6,747 nt of DNA from positions 1-6,747 of the forward strand of contig DOMY01000133.1 in assembly GCA_003509785.1 (NCBI GenBank), written 5' to 3'. Positions 1 through 6,159 of the stretch are shown here, in pieces. The stretch is from Gemmobacter sp. (GTDB taxonomy: Bacteria > Pseudomonadota > Alphaproteobacteria > Rhodobacterales > Rhodobacteraceae). Each line of letters starts with the position of its first letter. The stretch's first letter is position 1. The notes under the pieces were generated by a model. That model saw only the letters and a program-made list of their open reading frames with translations. It did not search any database and was not told the origin of the DNA. The translations under genes were made by a program, and so were the position numbers.

Positions 1-1
1 C

Positions 2-508
2 CTGATACCGGTGAAGATCGAGTACGACAACCCCAACGAAATCGGCGCCGACCGTATCGTGAACGCCTACGCGGGGATATGCATGTACCCCGGCAGGAAT
101 CTCATCATCGTCGATTTCGGCACCGCCACCACCTTCGATGTGGTGGATACCGACGGCGCCTATATCGGCGGGGTGATCGCCCCCGGCGTCAACCTCAGCC
201 TGGAGGCGTTGCACATGGCCGCCGCCGCCTTGCCGCATATCGACATCGCCCGCCCGGCCAGTGCCATCGGCACGAATACGGTGGCCTGTATGCAATCTGG
301 CGTGTATTGGGGGTATATCGGGCTTGTCGAGGGCATCGTGAGGCAAATCCGCGCAGAGCGCGTGATGCCGATGAAAGTCATCGCAACCGGGGGGCTTGCC
401 CCCTTGTTCCAGCAAGGAACCGCGCTATTCGATTCGGTGGAAGATGATCTGACGATGCACGGCCTCGTTCTCATCCACCGCCACAACAAGGAACTGGAAA
501 CCGCATGA
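2..508 (+). CDS. coaX: Type III pantothenate kinase, 5'-truncated by window edge
   Basis: The gene product phosphorylates pantothenate with ATP, the first step of coenzyme A synthesis, in the cytoplasm. The 168 visible residues are the C-terminal two thirds of a protein usually about 255-260 aa long. The reading frame is open to the window edge, so the GTG at 11 is not the true start. Family motifs visible: NPNEIGADRIVNA at the left edge (the GADR aspartate is assigned a catalytic role in this family), the actin-fold phosphate loop VDFGTATTFDVVD, then GGVIAPGVNLSLEAL, and a late ATGGLAPLF segment. The TGA stop overlaps the ATG of rnj (ATGA, 4 bp), so the two are probably co-transcribed and translationally coupled. 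In Rhodobacteraceae coaX commonly lies between birA and rnj downstream of the nuo genes; that part is outside the window. The family call is firm; only the N-terminus is unseen. Confidence 0.95.
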   Translation: MIPVKIEYDNPNEIGADRIVNAYAGICMYPGRNLIIVDFGTATTFDVVDTDGAYIGGVIAPGVNLSLEALHMAAAALPHIDIARPASAIGTNTVACMQSGVYWGYIGLVEGIVRQIRAERVMPMKVIATGGLAPLFQQGTALFDSVEDDLTMHGLVLIHRHNKELETA

Positions 509-2181
509 GCACCAACCGCCTGATCTATCTGCCCCTTGGCGGCGCCGGCGAGATCGGCATGAACGCCTATGTCTATGGTTACGGGCCGGAAGATCGGGAA
601 CGGCTGATCGTCGTGGATCTGGGCGTGACCTTCGGGGATATGGAATCCTCGCCCGGGATCGACCTCATCATGGCGGATATGCGCTGGCTGGTCGAACGGG
701 CCGACCGGATCGAGGCGATCTTCATTACCCATGCCCATGAAGATCATATCGGCGCGCTGGGGCATCTGTGGCCCATGCTGCAGAAGCGGGTCTATGCCCG
801 CCGCTTTACCGCCGCCATCGGCCGTCTGAAATTTGAAGAACAGGGCCATCCGCTGGAAATGATCCAGACGGTGGAACCGCGCCCTGCCGTGATCGAGGCA
901 GGCCCGTTCAAGGTGCAGTTCGTGCCGGTGGCCCATTCGATCCCTGAAAGCTCTGCCCTGGTGATCGACACGCCTGCGGGCCGGATCGTGCATTCAGGGG
1001 ATTTCAAGCTGGATGCCTCACCCATCGTGGGCGAGCCGTGGTCCGAAGAAACCTTCCGCCAGATCGCGGCAGAACGCCCGGTCAAGGTGCTGATGTGTGA
1101 CAGCACGAACGTCTTCACCCCGCATCCGGGCCGGTCAGAGGCCACTTTGGCCGATCCGATCCACGGGCTGATCGCCAATGCCGGCGGCATGGTTGTGGCA
1201 ACCACCTTTGCTTCGAATGTGGCGCGGCTGAAAACCCTGGCCGAGGCCGGGCGTGCGGCGGGCCGCACCGTCTGCCTTCTGGGGCGGGCGATGCAGCGCA
1301 TGGTCAAGGTGGCGGGGGAAACCGGCGTGCTGACCGGCTTCCCGCCCACCGTGCCGGTGGAACAGGCGGCCGAGATTTCGCGGCAGAACCTGATGCTGAT
1401 CGTCACCGGCAGCCAGGGCGAACGCCGCGCCGCCACCGCGCAGCTGAGCCGGGGCAAATATCTGGGGATGGAGATGAAAGAGGGCGACATGTTCCTGTTT
1501 TCATCCAAAACCATTCCGGGCAACGAACGCGGTGTGCTGCGCATCTGGAACGCACTGTCGGAAATGGGCGTCGATGTGGTGGATGACACCAATGGGCGCT
1601 ACCATGTGTCGGGCCATGCCAACCGCCCGGATCTGGAAAAGATGCACGAGGTTCTGCAGCCCAAGATCCTGATCCCGATGCATGGCGAACACCGCCATCT
1701 GCGCGAACATGCCAAACTGGGCGCGGCGCGTGGCATCGCGACCGAAGTTGCGACCAACGGCATGATGATTGATCTGACCGGCGATGTGCCCGAAGTGGCC
1801 GAATATATCGACACCGGCCGGGTTTATCTGGATGGGTCCACGCTGATCGGGGCGATGGATGGTGTGGTGCGCGACCGTATCCGCATGGCGCTGAACGGCC
1901 ATGCCGTGGCGACCGTCATCCTGGATGAACAGGACGAGCCGCTCGGCGAAGCCTGGGTGGAGCTGATGGGCCTGCCCACCGCCGGTAAACGCGGCACCGC
2001 TTTGGCCGAGATGATGGAGGCGGGGGTGAACGATCTGCTGGCCACCGCCCCGGTCAAGGTGCTGCGCGATGATGACAAGCTGGAAGAGGCCATCCGCCGC
2101 GTGCTGCGTCAGGTGGCAATCGAGGAAATCGGCAAGAAGCCGGAAACCACGATCATCGTCTCCCGCCTGATCGAGGAATAA
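505..2181 (+). CDS. rnj: Ribonuclease J (metallo-beta-lactamase/beta-CASP nuclease)
   Basis: RNase J is a zinc-dependent 5'-to-3' exoribonuclease and endoribonuclease that acts in mRNA turnover and rRNA 5' maturation. The 558 aa length is normal for the family. The metallo-beta-lactamase part begins with LPLGGAGEIGMN (about residues 9-20) and carries the zinc motif HAHEDH (76-81), further ligand candidates H144 (VAHSIPES) and D166 (HSGDFKLD). The beta-CASP part follows (about 195-365), with MCDSTN at 197-202. The RNA-specific HVSGHA motif is at 367-372 and PMHGEHRHL at 391-399. The remaining roughly 100 residues form the C-terminal domain, ending in a helix-rich segment. The start ATG overlaps the coaX stop, and GGAA lies 5 nt upstream, so initiation is probably coupled to coaX. 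The stop is 3 bp from the stop of the convergent beta-propeller gene, and a hairpin directly after it probably ends the transcript. All catalytic residues appear intact. Confidence 0.97.
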   Translation: MSTNRLIYLPLGGAGEIGMNAYVYGYGPEDRERLIVVDLGVTFGDMESSPGIDLIMADMRWLVERADRIEAIFITHAHEDHIGALGHLWPMLQKRVYARRFTAAIGRLKFEEQGHPLEMIQTVEPRPAVIEAGPFKVQFVPVAHSIPESSALVIDTPAGRIVHSGDFKLDASPIVGEPWSEETFRQIAAERPVKVLMCDSTNVFTPHPGRSEATLADPIHGLIANAGGMVVATTFASNVARLKTLAEAGRAAGRTVCLLGRAMQRMVKVAGETGVLTGFPPTVPVEQAAEISRQNLMLIVTGSQGERRAATAQLSRGKYLGMEMKEGDMFLFSSKTIPGNERGVLRIWNALSEMGVDVVDDTNGRYHVSGHANRPDLEKMHEVLQPKILIPMHGEHRHLREHAKLGAARGIATEVATNGMMIDLTGDVPEVAEYIDTGRVYLDGSTLIGAMDGVVRDRIRMALNGHAVATVILDEQDEPLGEAWVELMGLPTAGKRGTALAEMMEAGVNDLLATAPVKVLRDDDKLEEAIRRVLRQVAIEEIGKKPETTIIVSRLIEE

Positions 2182-2184
2182 GGA

Positions 2185-3756
2185 TCAGGGCGTGGCGGCT
2201 GCCGCCACGCCCTGTTTCGGCAGGGTCCAGATCCTGCCCGCATCCAGTGTCTGCCAGTCGCCCGCGTGGCCATCGGGCCAGATCACCCGCACCTCGGCCC
2301 TGTCGGCCGCACCAAGCCCGAAGTGATGCGGCACCATCTGCCCCGAGGCATGGCAGCCGCCCAGCGTGATTTCCCGCCGTTGCAGCCCTGCCTCTGTCCG
2401 CAGCTCTACCCAGCCATTGACCGCATGGCGGTTGGGCGCGGGCTGTTCCGGGGCAATGGCGATCCAGTTGCCCGGGGCATCCGTGCCCAGATTGCGCCAG
2501 ATCTCTGACGGCACATTGCGGTTCACCGCCACGATATCCAGCCAGCCATCACCGTTCAGATCCACCACCGCCCCGCCGCGGGCAGGCTGCATCGAGGCGA
2601 CGCCCGCCTTGTCGCCCGCCTCGGCAAAGCTGCCATCGGCGCGCTGCAGCAGCAGGTTGTTGGGGTCATCCATCGCGAAATCCGGCATGGCCGACACATT
2701 GCCCTTGGCGATGAACAGATCAGCGCGGGTATCATTGTTCACATCCTCGAACTGCACATGCCAGGCGGTGGAGGGCCGCACATCGCCCCCGGTGTAGGGC
2801 CGCTGCGCATGGGCCCCCAGGGAAAAGGCGATATCGGCATAACGGGGCAGCACCGGCCCTTCGCCGGGGGGCTGCAGCTTCTGCAGCTTGTTATCGGCCA
2901 TCGAGGTCAGGAAAAACTCGGGGTAGCCATCGGCGTCAAGATCGCGCGAGGCGATGCCCATCCCCCAGATGCGCAGCCTTTGCCAGCCTTCGGCTTCGGT
3001 ATACAGGCGCGGCGGCTTTCCCGGTTCCAGATGCCACAGCTGTTCTTGCCCGCCCTTGTAATATTCGCGGTCGTTCGACACGCGCAGGGCCGGGCGGCCA
3101 CTGGCGTTCCAGTCGGTGAACAGCAGCGACAAGGCGCAGAAGCTGGGCGTCAGCGGCAGCCGCGGGGCATAACCTGCGCCCGCAGGCCGATGCAGCCAGT
3201 TGTCGGTGCAGCTGCCCCAGGGAAAGGCATCCTGCGTCCGGTCGATATAATTGCCGATGGCCAGGGTGGGCAGGCTTTGGCCCGGCTCCCATGTGGCGGC
3301 AAAGGCGGTGGACCAGCCATCGCCACCATCGAACCCCAGCGCCTCGTTCGCGCGTTCGAACCGGCAATCGCCCAGGCCGCGCATCAGCAGGTTTTCCCCC
3401 ACGCGCAGAATGGCCAGATCGGTGATCCCGTCATCGTCAAAATCCAGCGGCCAGATCCCGGCCGCCCCGGCGCCCTCGATCCCACTTTGCACGCGGGTAA
3501 AGCGCAGCGCACCGCCCTTTGCGCTGTCATTGCGCCACAGCGTGCTGTACGAGGTGCCGCCGGTAAAGGCCAGATCAGGCAACCCGTCGCCCGAACAATC
3601 GAAGGCGGCCACACCGCCGCCCACCATGAATTCCCAGTCGCCGGTAAAGCTGTGCGCCAGCCCCGCCGCTTCGGTTTCGGCGGCAAAGCGCGGCACGGCG
3701 GGTTCATCGGCCAGTGCGGGGGTGGCAATGACCGTCAGCGCAAGGAGCAGCCTCAT
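2185..3756 (-). CDS. Exported FG-GAP repeat / ASPIC-UnbV (CRTAC1-like) protein
   Basis: This 523 aa protein starts with a Sec signal peptide (MRLLLALTVIATPALA, likely cleaved before DEP), so it acts in the periplasm or outside the cell. The body is a predicted beta-propeller of FG-GAP/VCBS repeats with calcium-loop motifs: DCSGDG (53-58), DFDDDG (105-110), DLDADG (272-277), DVNNDT (338-343) and DLNGDG (399-404), each followed by a hydrophobic strand. DWNASG (215-220) looks like a degenerate copy. Residues about 430-510 match an ASPIC/UnbV domain (NGWVELRTEAG, REITLGG, HHFGLG, VRVIWPDG). Proteins of this architecture are often annotated CRTAC1 family and have no established enzymatic role; binding or scaffold function is a guess. 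The ATG overlaps the stop of the haloperoxidase gene (ATGA), with GGAG 8 nt upstream, indicating translational coupling. Five cysteines (54, 131, 183, 207, 468) might form disulfides. The domain call is firm; the function is unknown. Confidence 0.9.
   Translation of the reverse strand: MRLLLALTVIATPALADEPAVPRFAAETEAAGLAHSFTGDWEFMVGGGVAAFDCSGDGLPDLAFTGGTSYSTLWRNDSAKGGALRFTRVQSGIEGAGAAGIWPLDFDDDGITDLAILRVGENLLMRGLGDCRFERANEALGFDGGDGWSTAFAATWEPGQSLPTLAIGNYIDRTQDAFPWGSCTDNWLHRPAGAGYAPRLPLTPSFCALSLLFTDWNASGRPALRVSNDREYYKGGQEQLWHLEPGKPPRLYTEAEGWQRLRIWGMGIASRDLDADGYPEFFLTSMADNKLQKLQPPGEGPVLPRYADIAFSLGAHAQRPYTGGDVRPSTAWHVQFEDVNNDTRADLFIAKGNVSAMPDFAMDDPNNLLLQRADGSFAEAGDKAGVASMQPARGGAVVDLNGDGWLDIVAVNRNVPSEIWRNLGTDAPGNWIAIAPEQPAPNRHAVNGWVELRTEAGLQRREITLGGCHASGQMVPHHFGLGAADRAEVRVIWPDGHAGDWQTLDAGRIWTLPKQGVAAAATP
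2186..2214. terminator. Strong hairpin between convergent genes, likely rnj terminator
   Basis: A perfect 14-bp inverted repeat (CAGGGCGTGGCGGC and its complement) surrounds a single central T at 2200, so the RNA would fold with an 11-12 bp GC-rich stem. On the plus strand it starts 5 nt after the rnj stop and is followed by only TTT, a short U-tract. It may therefore be an intrinsic terminator of modest efficiency or a 3'-end stabiliser. On the minus strand it consists of the last codons of the convergent gene (encoding QGVAAAATP) plus two bases of its stop codon, followed by ATCCTTATT, so it could serve both directions. The hairpin is directly visible; its function is inferred. Confidence 0.75.
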
Positions 3757-5054
3757 TCCAGTGTCTCCAGCCGGTTGGCATGGGTGGCGATACAGGCGCC
3801 CTGCGCCAGACCGCGGTCGATGGCGGCGCGGAAATGGATGCCGCCATACAGCCGCGAGATCGCCGCCTCTTCCGCTGCTGCGGCAAAGCTGGTGAAATGG
3901 CGCACAGGCAGGCCATCCGCCTCGTGGGTAGCATCGTCAAAGCTGTGGTTTTCGCCAAATAGCGCCGTCAGAATACCGGCCGCCGCCCCCGATTGGGTGC
4001 TGTGCCCCGAGGGGTATTCGGGGAAGGGCGGGGTAATCAGGATGGGTTGCCAGCCCGGGTCGATCACACGCCGGATATAGGTGACAGGGCGCACCAGATC
4101 ATATTCGAATTTCGTATGCCAGCAGCCGATGAACGCATCCGCGCCCGCCTTGCCCAGCCGCGCCAGCGCACGGGCGCGGCGGTCCACTGGCCAGTCTGCC
4201 CGCTCCATCTCATCCAGCAGGATGGAAACCCAATGGCCGGGCGGCGTGGGCGACAGCATCGGATCATCCGACCAGAACCGCGCGATCAGCTTTTGTTCGT
4301 CTGTCAGGCTGCGCGAGGTGTCATAAACCTCCTGCGCCTCGGTGCGGAAGGCGGAACCCGCTTCCTCGCTATAGGCCGGGGGCGGCGGCAGCGGGCAGGC
4401 ATTGCCCATCGGCATGGCAAAGGGGCGGTTCTTGCCCCAGGCCGGCAACAACGGTGCCTGCTGCTGCACGATCGTCGAGGTGGGCACCCAGAATTCCGGG
4501 CCGGATTTCGGCAGGTATTCCATGGGAAAGCCCATGTTTTCCACCAAAGCACCGCCATCGCCCTGCGACCACTCGATGATATGTGCCGCCACGGCGGCCC
4601 CATGCGCCAGGCTGCGCGCCGCCACCTCGGGCGGCAGTTCCGCGGCAAGCCTTGCGGCGGTCTTGTCTGTCATCGCCTGCATGGCCCGCTGGCCGGTGGG
4701 GCCGGTGTTGCCAAAGAAATACTGCACCGAAGCCGCCATGGCCCCGTGCATCGCCAATACCGGGTCGATATCGAGTTGGGCGGCGGGGGGCGGCATGTCA
4801 AGCCCGTTCAGCTGGCCGGACAGGCTGCGCCCGCCCGACAGGCCTGCCACCAGCTCCCATGCGGTGACGCCGACATAGCCAAAGGCGCGGCTGGCCACGG
4901 GTGGCGAATAGGTGGGGGTATGGCGCACCAGTTCCAGCACCAGCCGGTGCCATGTCGTCAGCACTTCCGCTCCATCTGCGCCCCGGTCCTGGGCCTGCAC
5001 GGGCCAGCCTGCACCGGCGATCACCAGACAGAGGATGGCAAGAAAGTGACGCAT
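3753..5054 (-). CDS. Exported vanadium-dependent haloperoxidase (PAP2 superfamily)
   Basis: Enzymes of this family use a vanadate cofactor and hydrogen peroxide to oxidise halides, giving hypohalous acid or halogenated products; related members are acid phosphatases. From the chosen start the protein is 433 aa. The three vanadate/phosphate-binding motifs are complete: K-x6-RP in KFEYDLVRP (K315, R322), PSGH (348-351) and SRLYGGIHFRAAID (R401, H407). By family knowledge K, R, S-G, R hold vanadate, H407 would bind vanadium and H351 would be the acid-base histidine. The start at 5054 is preferred over the in-frame ATG at 5087. It is preceded by AGGGG at 7 nt and begins directly with a Sec signal peptide (MRHFLAILCLVIAGAGWPVQA, cleaved before QD), whereas the longer form adds 11 unlikely residues. 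The 3' end overlaps the beta-propeller gene by 4 bp. Halide preference cannot be read from the sequence, and phosphatase activity cannot be excluded. Confidence 0.9.
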   Translation of the reverse strand: MRHFLAILCLVIAGAGWPVQAQDRGADGAEVLTTWHRLVLELVRHTPTYSPPVASRAFGYVGVTAWELVAGLSGGRSLSGQLNGLDMPPPAAQLDIDPVLAMHGAMAASVQYFFGNTGPTGQRAMQAMTDKTAARLAAELPPEVAARSLAHGAAVAAHIIEWSQGDGGALVENMGFPMEYLPKSGPEFWVPTSTIVQQQAPLLPAWGKNRPFAMPMGNACPLPPPPAYSEEAGSAFRTEAQEVYDTSRSLTDEQKLIARFWSDDPMLSPTPPGHWVSILLDEMERADWPVDRRARALARLGKAGADAFIGCWHTKFEYDLVRPVTYIRRVIDPGWQPILITPPFPEYPSGHSTQSGAAAGILTALFGENHSFDDATHEADGLPVRHFTSFAAAAEEAAISRLYGGIHFRAAIDRGLAQGACIATHANRLETLE

Positions 5055-5086
5055 GGAAATGCCCCTGCTGATTGCGCTAACGGCCA

Positions 5087-5115
5087 AGATTGCCGCCAGA
5101 ACAGGCAGAGGTCAA
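5087..5115 (-). promoter_or_regulatory. Possible weak promoter for the haloperoxidase gene
   Basis: In the 92 bp between the regulator stop and the haloperoxidase start, the minus strand carries TTGACC (5110-5115), a 17-nt spacer and CAATCT (5087-5092). The -35 is good, the -10 is poor. Transcription would start near 5080, leaving a leader of about 26 nt with the AGGGG ribosome site. No terminator-like hairpin is seen after the regulator, so read-through from it is equally possible. The remaining bases of the gap show nothing else. Confidence 0.3.
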
Positions 5116-5146
5116 ACACCCTGTGCGGAAATCCCTGGAAAAAGTG

Positions 5147-5548
5147 CTAGCCGATCCGCGCCAGCGCGGGCTTCGGCGCCGCGCAGAACATTTCATAGAC
5201 CATGCCGATGGCCGTGGCCACCTTGGGATCCTGGATCGAGTAATACATCACCTTGCCCTCGCGCCGGCAGCCCACCAGCCCCTCCAGCCGCAGCCGGGCC
5301 AGTTGCTGGCTGACCGCCGCCTGCCGCGAGGACAGCAGGTTTTCCAGTTCGGTCACCGATTTCTCGCCCGATTGCAGATGGCACAGGATCATCAGCCGCC
5401 CCTCATGTGCCAGCGCCTTCAGAAAACCGGCGGCCGCCGTGGCCTGAACCATCATGTCTTCGGCGGAAAGCGTGGTGCAAGGCTCTGCCTCCTCCTCTGT
5501 CAGAAGGGCAGGTGCTGTCTGCTTTGGGGTCATTCTGTCTGCTGTCAT
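5147..5548 (-). CDS. ArsR-family repressor, SqrR/BigR persulfide-sensor type
   Basis: This is a winged-helix DNA-binding protein, 133 aa from the ATG at 5548. The ArsR core runs from FLKALAHEGRLMILCHL through the recognition region SSRQAAVSQQLARLRLEGLV to the wing RREGKVMYYSI. There is no metal-site CVC motif of classical ArsR. Instead C56 (ILCHL) and C122 (EMFC) are 66 residues apart, the spacing of the sensing pair of Rhodobacter SqrR (C41/C107) and Xylella BigR (C42/C108), which form a polysulfide bridge and leave DNA under sulfide stress. C24 lies 32 residues before C56, as SqrR C9 does before C41. C94 is extra. The start is uncertain: an in-frame TTG at 5563, GTG at 5551 and ATG at 5533 exist, and none has a clear Shine-Dalgarno sequence. 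The targets are unknown; autoregulation and control of the haloperoxidase pair are plausible. The family is firm; the persulfide role is inferred. Confidence 0.9.
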   Translation of the reverse strand: MTADRMTPKQTAPALLTEEEAEPCTTLSAEDMMVQATAAAGFLKALAHEGRLMILCHLQSGEKSVTELENLLSSRQAAVSQQLARLRLEGLVGCRREGKVMYYSIQDPKVATAIGMVYEMFCAAPKPALARIG

Positions 5549-5622
5549 CACCGGCGCAATCAAAAGAGGAGGGGAGAAAAGGGGCGGGGGCGCATCACGG
5601 GCAGCACCATCCGGGAAGGGAC

Positions 5623-5634
5623 ATATCTGAATAT
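5623..5634. promoter_or_regulatory. AT-rich palindrome over the -10, candidate operator
   Basis: ATAT-CTGA-ATAT is symmetric in its arms and covers most of the -10 box and the probable transcription start of the regulator gene. BigR, the characterised relative, is known to bind an AT-rich palindromic element overlapping a -10 region, so this is a reasonable autoregulatory operator candidate. The match is by position and composition only, and the site is short. Confidence 0.4.
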
Positions 5635-5658
5635 AAAGGTAACGGGGGCCGTTTTCAA
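5630..5658 (-). promoter_or_regulatory. Sigma70-type promoter of the ArsR-family gene
   Basis: The minus strand reads TTGAAA (5653-5658), a 17-nt spacer and TATATT (5630-5635), close to the housekeeping consensus and unusual in such GC-rich DNA. Transcription would begin near 5623. The -35 box lies 9 bp after the flavin reductase stop, so the regulator probably has its own promoter even if it also receives read-through. The spacer holds the small inverted repeat AACGG-ccc-CCGTT (5641-5653), and an AT-rich palindrome overlaps the -10. Confidence 0.65.
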
Positions 5659-5667
5659 ATACCGCCT

Positions 5668-6159
5668 TCAGCCACCATGGACAAAGCCGCCATAGGCCCC
5701 CTGGCTGAACACCAGCGGCGCCCCGTCGCGCAGCGCAAGCCGGGTGACGCGCCCGAGGATGATCAGATGATCGCCGCCATCATGGGTGGCGTGCTGGCGG
5801 CAATCGAATCGTGCCAGCGCATCGGGCAAGACCGGCACGCCTTCGGGCGTCAGATCATGCGCCAGCCCGTCAAAGCCGGTGCCGCGCCGCGAAAACCGCT
5901 GGATCAGATCGAAATGTTCCAGCCCCAGGATATGGATGCTGTAATCCTGCGCCGCCGCAAATGCCGCAAACCGGCTGGACGCCCGCGCCGGCGACCACAA
6001 GACCAGCGGCGGGTCCAGCGACACCGAGGCAAAGCTGTTGGCCACAAACCCCATCGGCCCGGCTATGGTGACCAGCGTTATGCCGGTGGCAAACCGGCCC
6101 AACGCATCCCGGAAATCGCGCTCTGCCACGGCATCGGCCATTCTGATGGTATCCTTCAT
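5668..6159 (-). CDS. Flavin reductase family protein (FMN-binding, RutF/HpaC-like)
   Basis: Short flavin reductases of this type use NAD(P)H to reduce FMN or FAD and pass the free reduced flavin to a partner monooxygenase or other acceptor in the cytoplasm. The 163 aa product shows the family segments ALGRFATGITLVT (19-31), GFVANSFASVSLDPPLVLWSP (37-57, the flavin-binding signature) and GGDHLIILGRV (128-138), ending in SQGAYGGF. The start at 6159 is chosen because AAAGG lies 6 nt upstream and the conserved domain begins soon after. An upstream in-frame ATG at 6309 would add 50 arginine-rich, unconserved residues and fill the intergenic region; ATG at 6141 is a second, less favoured choice. 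No monooxygenase or flavin-dependent halogenase is in the window, so its partner is unknown. The ArsR-type gene lies downstream on the same strand after a gap holding that gene's promoter. Confidence 0.88.
   Translation of the reverse strand: MKDTIRMADAVAERDFRDALGRFATGITLVTIAGPMGFVANSFASVSLDPPLVLWSPARASSRFAAFAAAQDYSIHILGLEHFDLIQRFSRRGTGFDGLAHDLTPEGVPVLPDALARFDCRQHATHDGGDHLIILGRVTRLALRDGAPLVFSQGAYGGFVHGG

Noticed and set aside
160..1592. Long minus-strand open frames opposite coaX and rnj
   Set aside because: coaX and rnj are unmistakable on the plus strand; the opposite frames are compositional shadows.
2758..4080. A 440-codon plus-strand open frame opposite the haloperoxidase and beta-propeller genes
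   Set aside because: It is antisense to two genes with clear signal peptides and domain motifs, its translation is rich in Gly, Arg, Gln and Pro without recognisable domains, and GC-rich DNA commonly leaves such opposite frames open.
5055..5146. A terminator between the repressor and the haloperoxidase
   Set aside because: A T-run follows the repressor stop on the minus strand, but no hairpin precedes it, so no intrinsic terminator can be supported.
3993..5150. A 385-codon plus-strand open frame opposite the haloperoxidase
   Set aside because: The opposite strand carries complete vanadate-binding motifs; this frame shows only His/Arg/Gly-rich antisense composition.
5630..5653. AACGG-N3-CCGTT followed by a T/A-rich run as a terminator of the flavin reductase gene
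   Set aside because: The stem has only 5 bp and the following bases are not a U-tract; they fit better as the -10 of the next gene's promoter.
5623..5660. A direct match to the ATTC-N8-GAAT type site that I associate with SqrR
   Set aside because: One ATTC half is present over the -10 on the minus strand, but no GAAT follows at the required distance.
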